The notes beneath the pieces are model-generated. The model saw only the letters and a program-made list of their open reading frames with translations. It ran no database searches and was not told the origin of the DNA. Both the position numbers and the translations under genes were made by a program. 5,813 nucleotides of DNA from Thermoplasmata archaeon (GTDB lineage: Archaea; Thermoplasmatota; Thermoplasmata; Thermoplasmatales; Thermoplasmataceae): contig JAKBSB010000092.1 of assembly GCA_021845155.1 (NCBI GenBank), positions 1-5,813 of the forward strand, written 5' to 3'. Positions within the stretch are counted from its first letter, which is position 1. Every line of letters starts with the position of its first letter. Positions 1 through 4,279 of this stretch are shown in pieces.

Positions 1-152
1 AAGTCAGTAAGGAATTTAACGAGGTTGAACTTGTCGAACTAACCGGGGCGGTAATAAGCATAAACTCATGGAACAGGGCCAATATTGCATTTCAGATGAT
101 ACCTGGAGACTATGTATCAAAAAGAAAAAAGAAGGCCAGTGACGAAGATTAG
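1..152 (+). CDS. Carboxymuconolactone decarboxylase / AhpD-like family protein, C-terminal fragment
   Basis: The frame beginning at base 3 is open from the window edge and gives 49 residues ending in a TAG stop. It contains the C-terminal helix motif of the family: an acidic E-x-x-L-x-E-L-T-x-A-V-I-S-I-N-S-W-N-R stretch (visible residues about 7-25) followed by I-A-F and a P-G-D-Y motif (34-37). In AhpD/CMD-family proteins, which are small all-helical oligomers, this segment follows the CxxC-H redox centre. That centre would lie upstream of the window, so peroxidase or decarboxylase activity cannot be judged. The tail is Lys-rich and then acidic (KRKKK, DED), probably a disordered end. The gene converges on the hicBA locus. 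The family call rests on one motif and the 5' part is missing, so the specific function is open. Confidence 0.72.
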   Translation, partial: VSKEFNEVELVELTGAVISINSWNRANIAFQMIPGDYVSKRKKKASDED

Positions 153-179
153 TCGATCTGCTAATCTCAATCCGATTGA
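147..179. terminator. Two adjacent small inverted repeats after the AhpD-like gene
   Basis: GATTAG (147-152) is complementary to CTAATC (161-166) across an 8-nt loop, and the stop codon lies inside the first arm. Directly after it, TCAATC (167-172) and GATTGA (174-179) form a 13-nt near palindrome. They lie in the convergent gap between the AhpD-like gene and the end of hicA, which suggests a role in 3'-end formation. Archaeal termination relies mainly on T-runs, and only a modest TTTT (193-196) follows, so the role is a guess. Confidence 0.25.
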
Positions 180-211
180 TTTGAACTGTGGGTTTTGAAA
201 TTCATGGGATT

Positions 212-433
212 TTAAAGCAATTTTGCAAACTCTTCAACAGTAAGATCGCACTGCCGGATTATCGATCTAAGCGTACCTTTGGGTAATTCATCATGGTTAG
301 GAATAGCTACTCTCTTCCCATCCAGTTCCCGTTTAAGTATCATATGACTACCAACCTGCAGCCTGAATTCAAATCAAACTTTAGAAAGAGCTTCTACCGC
401 ATCCTTACCTTAGACTGAGGGGAGTTTAGGCAT
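212..433 (-). pseudogene. hicA: hicA-type mRNA interferase toxin, broken by two in-frame stop codons
   Basis: Read on the minus strand from the ATG at 433, the frame gives a 73-codon HicA-like protein. It starts M-P-K-L-P-S-V and contains E-F-R-L-Q-V-G-S-H-M-I-L (codons 22-33), the GKRVAIPNHDELPKGTLRSI segment (39-58), and the usual C-terminal R-Q-C-D-L-T-V-E-E-F. HicA is a small double-stranded-RNA-binding-fold RNase whose catalytic histidine sits in the G-S-H motif; it is codon 30 here. Codon 8 is TAA (412-410) and codon 20 is TGA (376-374). Codon 20 stands where family members usually have Gly, one base away (GGA to TGA). No frameshift is present and the length is normal. The only ATG after the second stop follows the catalytic His, so no active restart is visible. 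The start overlaps the end of hicB by 8 nt, the normal coupled hicBA arrangement. It is probably a recently inactivated toxin gene. Confidence 0.85.
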
Positions 434-641
434 TCAGTTCAACATTTCCGATTATGTCTATATCATGAGGGATAGTCTCTCCGTCTGCTTTCATATCCTC
501 TATAAATCCACTGATAGCCTCCTTTATGTTTGACATAGCCTCTTCTACACTGTTGCCATCTGATATGCATCCGGGTAAAGCTGGAACTGTGGCTACGTAT
601 ACCCCATCCTCATCTTTTTCCAGGATCACCGTGAATCTCAT
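426..641 (-). CDS. hicB: HicB-family antitoxin
   Basis: This is a 71-residue protein when started at the ATG at 641. The sequence opens M-R-F-T-V-I-L-E-K-D-E-D-G, followed by Y-V-A-T-V-P-A-L-P-G-C-I-S-D-G, the hallmark of the HicB partial RNase H-like fold, then a helix (VEEAMSNIKEAISGFIEDM). HicB binds and neutralises the HicA RNase and usually represses its own operon. No separate C-terminal DNA-binding domain is visible, so this is the short single-domain form. The frame can be extended 14 codons upstream to a TTG at 683. I prefer 641 because family members begin at this methionine and because a TATA-like box (661-672) lies inside the extension, about 26 nt before 641, as expected for a leaderless message. 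hicB overlaps the start of hicA by 8 nt. The antitoxin is intact although its toxin partner is not. Confidence 0.88.
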   Translation of the reverse strand: MRFTVILEKDEDGVYVATVPALPGCISDGNSVEEAMSNIKEAISGFIEDMKADGETIPHDIDIIGNVELNA

Positions 642-660
642 TACCTGTTTAATTGATTCA

Positions 661-672
661 GAGGTATAATAC
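661..672 (-). promoter_or_regulatory. TATA-like promoter box for hicB
   Basis: The minus strand reads GTATTATACCTC here, centred about 26 nt upstream of the hicB ATG at 641. That is the expected distance between an archaeal TATA box and a transcription start, so the transcript would be leaderless or nearly so. It also argues against the TTG start at 683. Confidence 0.5.
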
Positions 673-735
673 TTTTCTTTCAATTGACATAGTCAAAAAT
701 TAGTTGATCTTATACTGGGAACATCGAATTCATAG

Positions 736-882
736 GACAAAGCTGAACAGCATCTCTCCATACATTCATGGCTGTTCAAGAAGAGGTTCAAAACTAAGGA
801 AGGATTGCTGAGGACATCCTACTGGTATCATCGCTTCTTATCAACGGATATGAAACAGTTTCGCATTAATGCGCAAATTTAA
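736..882 (+). other. Coding-like stretch without a credible start, possible gene remnant
   Basis: This frame is open for 48 codons between a TAG (733-735) and a TAA (880-882). It reads like a protein tail rich in basic and aromatic residues: W-L-F-K-K-R-F-K-T-K-E-G-L-L-R-T-S-Y-W-Y-H-R-F-L-S-T-D-M. The only methionine is near the end (ATG at 847), so it cannot be expressed as a normal gene unless a non-standard start is used. I do not recognise the family. It could be a worn fragment of a transposase or another displaced gene, or simply an open frame by chance. The rest of the 684-917 gap holds only the flanking promoters. Confidence 0.2.
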
Positions 883-888
883 GAGATT

Positions 889-898
889 GAACTTATAC
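889..898 (+). promoter_or_regulatory. TATA-like promoter box for the 918-1322 membrane protein gene
   Basis: The sequence GAACTTATAC is centred about 24 nt before the ATG at 918, consistent with a leaderless or very short-leader archaeal transcript. A purine-rich AAGGA (906-910), 7 nt before the ATG, could also act as a weak ribosome binding site. Confidence 0.42.
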
Positions 899-917
899 GC
901 CTCTTAAGGATGAAAAC

Positions 918-1322
918 ATGCCTTCAAATGTGAGCTTCAGCCAGTGGGAACACCTTTTCATGACGGGAAAAACAAAGGGCGTATATTTCGCGCTTCTTTC
1001 ATTTATAATATTTGCAATTCTAATCCTTTACAGCCGTGAAAACCTTTTTTTCTTCGTGGTGGTTGAGGTTGGCTCCTTCGCAAGCTTCGGCGTTCTTGTG
1101 GACCTGGTTTCTCACCTTTTCAGCGACAGATACCAGAATGACCTTACCTTTGACCAGTGGGTCCAGAGATTCAAGGGAGGTCGAACACATGATGTTTATG
1201 GAATAATCGTCCAGTTTGGCGCTTCCGCAATAGATTTTGTAAGGTTCCATTACGCATTCATCCTCTGGATTATGCTTCTTCCTGAAATGTTCTATATAAT
1301 AAAAGCAAGGTTTTATCATTGA
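918..1322 (+). CDS. Small membrane protein with an internal duplication, unknown function
   Basis: This is a 134-residue protein of no family I recognise. Two copies of a motif F-x-Q-W-x-x-x-F-x-x-G-[KR]-T-x-x-V-Y lie at residues 7-23 and 78-94, exactly 71 residues apart. Nine of 17 positions are identical or Lys/Arg conservative, and the hydrophobic segments that follow are also in register (F29/F100, F54/F125). Each copy has a polar, probably amphipathic start followed by membrane segments: about 22-38 and 43-66 in the first half, and 112-129 in the second half, where 93-110 is only weakly hydrophobic. The protein therefore looks like a two-repeat membrane protein with three or four spans. 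There is no signal peptide or catalytic motif. It is a single-gene unit that converges on the threonine synthase-like gene 42 nt downstream. The start is supported by the TATA-like box 24 nt upstream. The opposite-strand frame at 1020-1319 is a shadow of this gene. Confidence 0.75.
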   Translation: MPSNVSFSQWEHLFMTGKTKGVYFALLSFIIFAILILYSRENLFFFVVVEVGSFASFGVLVDLVSHLFSDRYQNDLTFDQWVQRFKGGRTHDVYGIIVQFGASAIDFVRFHYAFILWIMLLPEMFYIIKARFYH

Positions 1323-1331
1323 AAATATGCA

Positions 1332-1344
1332 GTTTCAAAGAAAC
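1332..1344. terminator. Short stem-loop between convergent gene ends
   Basis: GTTTC (1332-1336) and GAAAC (1340-1344) form a perfect 5-bp stem with a 3-nt loop in the 42-nt convergent gap. It could mark 3' ends in both directions. There is no strong T-run, so support is weak. Confidence 0.2.
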
Positions 1345-1364
1345 ATAAAGGAAGATTTGTGGAG

Positions 1365-2609
1365 TTACTCCGTGCTTTCTTCCAGCTCAATCTGAATCTC
1401 GTCCCCTGGCTGCAGAAGGGGCATTGAAGTCTGCACAGTGTTGGGATATTTCAGCCCGCTTCCGGTGTTCACCACAACAACCTTCTCATTTCGGTCTATG
1501 AGGCCCTGGTCAAGAAGCTTCTTGATTCCTGCAACTGCGGATGATCCCTCCGGGCATGCGAAAAGACCCTCTTCCTTTGTTATAATCTGCTTTGTGCGGA
1601 GTATCTCGTCATCATCCACAGATGTAGCGTATCCTCCGGATGAATAGAGGGAATCAAGTACCATGAAGTCCCCCTTTGATTTTGGAACATTCATGCCGAA
1701 TGCCACAGTGTCTGATTCATCCCACATCATGCTCTTTTTCTCCTTCTTCTCCCACGCCTCTGTAATTGGAGCGCAGCCTGCTGCCTGTACACAGACCATC
1801 CTTGTCTTCATTTCGTCAATCCATCCCATTTCGTCGAGCTCCTGTATGGCCTTGTATATGCCTATGAGTCCGACACCGCCGCCTGTTGGGAATGCAATGA
1901 CATCCGGTGATTCCCAGTTCAGCTGTTCCATTATCTCAAGGCCCATTGTTTTCTTTCCCTCGAGCCTGTAAGGCTCCCTGAGTGTTGCAGCATTGAATAT
2001 TCCATAGTCCTGGTGAAGCTGTTCAGAGATGACATTTGCATCAGTTATCCTTCCGTCAACAAGATATGCGTGCGATCCTGCTGCAGTTATCTCCTTCCTG
2101 GCCATTTCAGGGCCGTTTTTGGGCATTATTATATAGGATTCCATTCCAGCCCTTGCCGCATAGGTAGCCCAGGCTGCACCTGCGTTGCCATTTGTCGGCA
2201 CCGTAACGGATTCTATCCCGAGTTCCTTCGCTTTCGATACACCTGCTGTTGCACCCCGGGCCTTGAAGGTGCCGGTTGGATTCATGCCCTCATCCTTTAT
2301 CATCAGGTCCTTCATGCCCAGTTTCTCCCCAAGGCGCTTCATCTGCAGGAGTGGTGTCATTCCCTCCCCCAGAGTTACAATATTGGATGGATCCTTCAAT
2401 GGAAGCAGTTCATGGTATCGCCATGGTGAAAGCACCCTTTTTGACATGTTGCGCTTGTCCATGCTCTCCTTTGCATCTTCCAGATCATATCTCGCAACGA
2501 GTGATCCTCCGCACTGGCACAGGTTCTGGATCTTGAACGGGTCATAACTTTTTCCGCAGAGTGAACATTCAAGCCTCTCTATTTCGGTATATTTCTTCTC
2601 CATAACCAT
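1365..2609 (-). CDS. Threonine synthase family PLP-dependent enzyme
   Basis: This is a 414-residue cytosolic enzyme of the fold-type II PLP family. Residues 15-33 form a zinc ribbon (C15-x2-C18 and C31-x-C33), common at the N-terminus of archaeal and many bacterial threonine synthases. The PLP Schiff-base lysine is K116 in N-P-T-G-T-F-K-A-R-G (110-119). P-T-N-G-N-A-G-A-A-W (138-147) should contact the cofactor ring, P-T-G-G-G-V-G (241-247) is the phosphate-binding loop, and N-T-G-S-G-L-K-Y-P (381-389) closes the active site. Threonine synthase converts O-phosphohomoserine to threonine. The classical motif is S-F-K-D-R-G; T-F-K-A-R-G belongs to a widespread subfamily usually annotated the same way, so the exact substrate is less certain. 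Alternatives are another beta- or gamma-replacement enzyme such as cysteate synthase, or a threonine/serine dehydratase. The start at 2609 is the first ATG; a second lies two codons in (2603). No other threonine-pathway gene is next to it. Confidence 0.85.
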   Translation of the reverse strand: MVMEKKYTEIERLECSLCGKSYDPFKIQNLCQCGGSLVARYDLEDAKESMDKRNMSKRVLSPWRYHELLPLKDPSNIVTLGEGMTPLLQMKRLGEKLGMKDLMIKDEGMNPTGTFKARGATAGVSKAKELGIESVTVPTNGNAGAAWATYAARAGMESYIIMPKNGPEMARKEITAAGSHAYLVDGRITDANVISEQLHQDYGIFNAATLREPYRLEGKKTMGLEIMEQLNWESPDVIAFPTGGGVGLIGIYKAIQELDEMGWIDEMKTRMVCVQAAGCAPITEAWEKKEKKSMMWDESDTVAFGMNVPKSKGDFMVLDSLYSSGGYATSVDDDEILRTKQIITKEEGLFACPEGSSAVAGIKKLLDQGLIDRNEKVVVVNTGSGLKYPNTVQTSMPLLQPGDEIQIELEESTE

Positions 2610-2661
2610 TTATTAGGGTTAATCTTACTTAACTGTTAGTGATCGGCTATGGTGTTTATGT

Positions 2662-2676
2662 CTTTTATTTATACAT
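2662..2676 (-). promoter_or_regulatory. Strong TATA-like box, probable promoter of the threonine synthase-like gene
   Basis: The minus strand reads ATGTATAAATAAAAG, the best TATA match in the window. A start about 25 nt downstream would fall near 2643 and leave a leader of roughly 33 nt before the ATG at 2609. I see no Shine-Dalgarno sequence in that leader. A weaker AGTTAAGTAA (2625-2634) lies closer to the ATG, at a spacing slightly too short for a leaderless start. Confidence 0.42.
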
Positions 2677-2798
2677 CATGCCTGCAAATTATCCATTGAG
2701 ATTTCAGGATATAAGTTAAGCGGAATGATGCTTCTGGAAATTTCTTGTTAATAGCTAAATGATAACAATGCGCAGTATAACAGCCCATTTCACAATGA

Positions 2799-2810
2799 TT
2801 AAAATATTAC
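2799..2810 (+). promoter_or_regulatory. TATA-like promoter box for the ammonium transporter gene
   Basis: TTAAAATATTAC is centred about 28-29 nt upstream of the amt ATG at 2833, consistent with a leaderless archaeal transcript. No Shine-Dalgarno sequence precedes the ATG. The rest of the 223-nt divergent intergenic region (2610-2832) shows no gene or strong repeat. Confidence 0.45.
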
Positions 2811-2832
2811 TTTGGGATAAGATTATAGTTTT

Positions 2833-4158
2833 ATGATAAATATCCTTAACAACTTCTGGGTGCTTTTCGCGGCTGCCCTTGTATTCATGATGACAATCTC
2901 CGTGGGGTTCCTGGAGATTGGCGAACTGGGCAGCAAGCTTTACAGGAGTTTGTACAAGACTATTCTCATAACAGGGATTTCTTTCATAGTAATGGCTTTC
3001 ATAGGTTTCAATACTGCTTTTGCCCCGACCATTTACGGCATTATTGGAAATCCATTCTATGCACAGGGATCATTCATGGGTCTACTGGCATCTCCCACTG
3101 CATTATTTACCACTGAGTGGTGGTCCACAACCTCCCGGTACTTTGGCACGGGACTCCTCAGCATCACCTATTTCATGTTTGAGACTGCATTTGCCTCGGT
3201 CACCCTGGCCCTGGTATCTGTGGTGATTCTAAGAAAGGTCAAGATGTCGGCTTTCGCTATCTTTTCCGTTGTTTATTTCATAATTATATACAATCTTCCG
3301 GCTGCCTGGATATGGAATCCAACCGGCTGGCTTTACCTGCTGGGTATGAGGGACTTTGCGGGTGGTCTTGTAGTTCATGGTGCAGCAGGGTTTGCTGGCA
3401 TTGCCATACTGTTGAGGATAAGGCAGGAGGAAAAAAAGAAGAACCTGGTGGAGAGCCCCCGGGAAACTTTTCATATAAACAATGGTTTCCTGGCACTGGC
3501 AATTCTTTTGCTTATGCTTGGATGGCTCGGATTCAATCCGGGGAGTGTACTGGCATTCAATTACGACACACTGATTGTGGTCATGACAACATTCACTGCA
3601 GCATTTGCCGGAATGATTTCCACTCTTGTCTCAGGCTATGTTATCATGAAGGATAAGGGAGGTGCACTTCAGGCAACAAATGGAATCCTCATGGGACTGA
3701 TAATCATCACCCCCCTTGCCGGTTTCGTGAGCCCTCTATCTGCATTCGTGCTGGGAATTATTGGTGGACCTCTTTTTATATCCGCCGAGCTGTGGTTCAG
3801 CAAGATGAAGCCAATCAGTGATCCCATAGGACTCCTGCCGGGGCACCTGACCGGTGGTTTATTCGGTGTCATCATGATAGCGTTTTTCACGCAGCACAGT
3901 TATGCAGTACTATCAGGAAATTCAGTCCTCCCCAACGGTTTCATCTTTGGGGGAGGATTGTCTGCCGTTCACACGCTGGGGATTGAAACACTTGGAATTG
4001 TGGTTGTGGCCGCGACGGTATTCACTTTATCTTACATATCTATATTCTTCATAAGCAAGGCAATGCATGGCATACTGGAAGATTACGGATGGTCAAGTTC
4101 TGAGGATCAGTCTTCCATGACAGTTCAGTCATCAGGCCAGGGCGCTTCTAAAAAATAA
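2833..4158 (+). CDS. amt: Amt-family ammonium channel/transporter, divergent member
   Basis: This is a 441-residue integral membrane protein with about 11 hydrophobic spans, the normal Amt topology and length. Amt proteins are trimeric channels that bring ammonium into the cell. Using E. coli AmtB numbering, the key positions can be placed: D-F-A-G-G-L-V-V-H (174-182) supplies D160 and pore H168; F-E-T-A-F-A (116-121) supplies gate residues F103 and F107; W-L-G-F-N-P-G-S (231-238) supplies F215 and S219; D-P-I-G-L-L-P-G-H (330-338) supplies pore H318. The twin-histidine pore is therefore intact. Deviations are Glu at the position of AmtB Q104, Gly at the position of D313, an N-terminal segment (19-45) without the usual F-Y-G-G-L motif, and a Ser/Gln-rich tail (about 420-441) in place of the conserved C-terminal G-L-D-x-x-x-H-G-E motif. 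No glnB/glnK gene is adjacent on either side. The gene diverges from the threonine synthase-like gene and converges on the permease gene. Confidence 0.9.
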   Translation: MINILNNFWVLFAAALVFMMTISVGFLEIGELGSKLYRSLYKTILITGISFIVMAFIGFNTAFAPTIYGIIGNPFYAQGSFMGLLASPTALFTTEWWSTTSRYFGTGLLSITYFMFETAFASVTLALVSVVILRKVKMSAFAIFSVVYFIIIYNLPAAWIWNPTGWLYLLGMRDFAGGLVVHGAAGFAGIAILLRIRQEEKKKNLVESPRETFHINNGFLALAILLLMLGWLGFNPGSVLAFNYDTLIVVMTTFTAAFAGMISTLVSGYVIMKDKGGALQATNGILMGLIIITPLAGFVSPLSAFVLGIIGGPLFISAELWFSKMKPISDPIGLLPGHLTGGLFGVIMIAFFTQHSYAVLSGNSVLPNGFIFGGGLSAVHTLGIETLGIVVVAATVFTLSYISIFFISKAMHGILEDYGWSSSEDQSSMTVQSSGQGASKK

Positions 4159-4194
4159 AGATTTGGTGGGAATAACTTCAACAATACATGGCTG

Positions 4195-4215
4195 ATGCCT
4201 TCATGGATCAGGCAT
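4195..4215. repeat. Inverted repeat in the convergent gap after amt
   Basis: ATGCCT (4195-4200) pairs with AGGCAT (4210-4215) over a 9-nt loop. A competing, smaller fold pairs TGAT-CC (4193-4199, with one bulged G) with GGATCA (4205-4210). It lies 36 nt after the amt stop and may help form the 3' end of amt mRNA. No T-run follows on the plus strand. Confidence 0.25.
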
Positions 4216-4229
4216 ACCGCCCGCAAGTA

Positions 4230-4237
4230 TTAAAAAA
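4230..4237 (-). terminator. Oligo-T terminator for the amino acid permease gene
   Basis: On the minus strand a run of six T (complement of A at 4232-4237) lies about 43 nt beyond the permease stop codon. Short T-runs are the main intrinsic termination signal in archaea. It sits in the convergent gap, so it would stop transcription before it enters amt in antisense. Confidence 0.4.
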
Positions 4238-4279
4238 GGGTCAAATAAGTGGCCGCATTGATTTTAGCTGTTAACCAGG

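Noticed and set aside
642..683. 14-codon N-terminal extension of hicB from a TTG at 683
   Set aside because: HicB proteins normally begin at the M-R-F-T-V methionine, and the probable TATA box falls inside the extension.
1020..1319. 99-codon minus-strand frame opposite the 918-1322 gene
   Set aside because: It mirrors the membrane protein gene, which has a TATA-like box and a structured, internally repeated product. The minus-strand product has no recognisable domain.
1438..2547. Several plus-strand frames of 69-138 codons opposite the threonine synthase-like gene
   Set aside because: They overlap a full-length enzyme with all family motifs. Their products are Cys/Pro/Ser-rich and low in recognisable structure, as expected of antisense shadows.
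2678..2719. 13-codon plus-strand ORF in the divergent gap, preceded by a TATA-like sequence that also reads on this strand
   Set aside because: It is too short to judge, has no ribosome binding site, and the TATA element is better explained as the minus-strand promoter of the threonine synthase-like gene.
3020..3890. Alternative frames on both strands inside amt (68-114 codons)
   Set aside because: They lie wholly within a gene with a complete Amt signature and show no family features.
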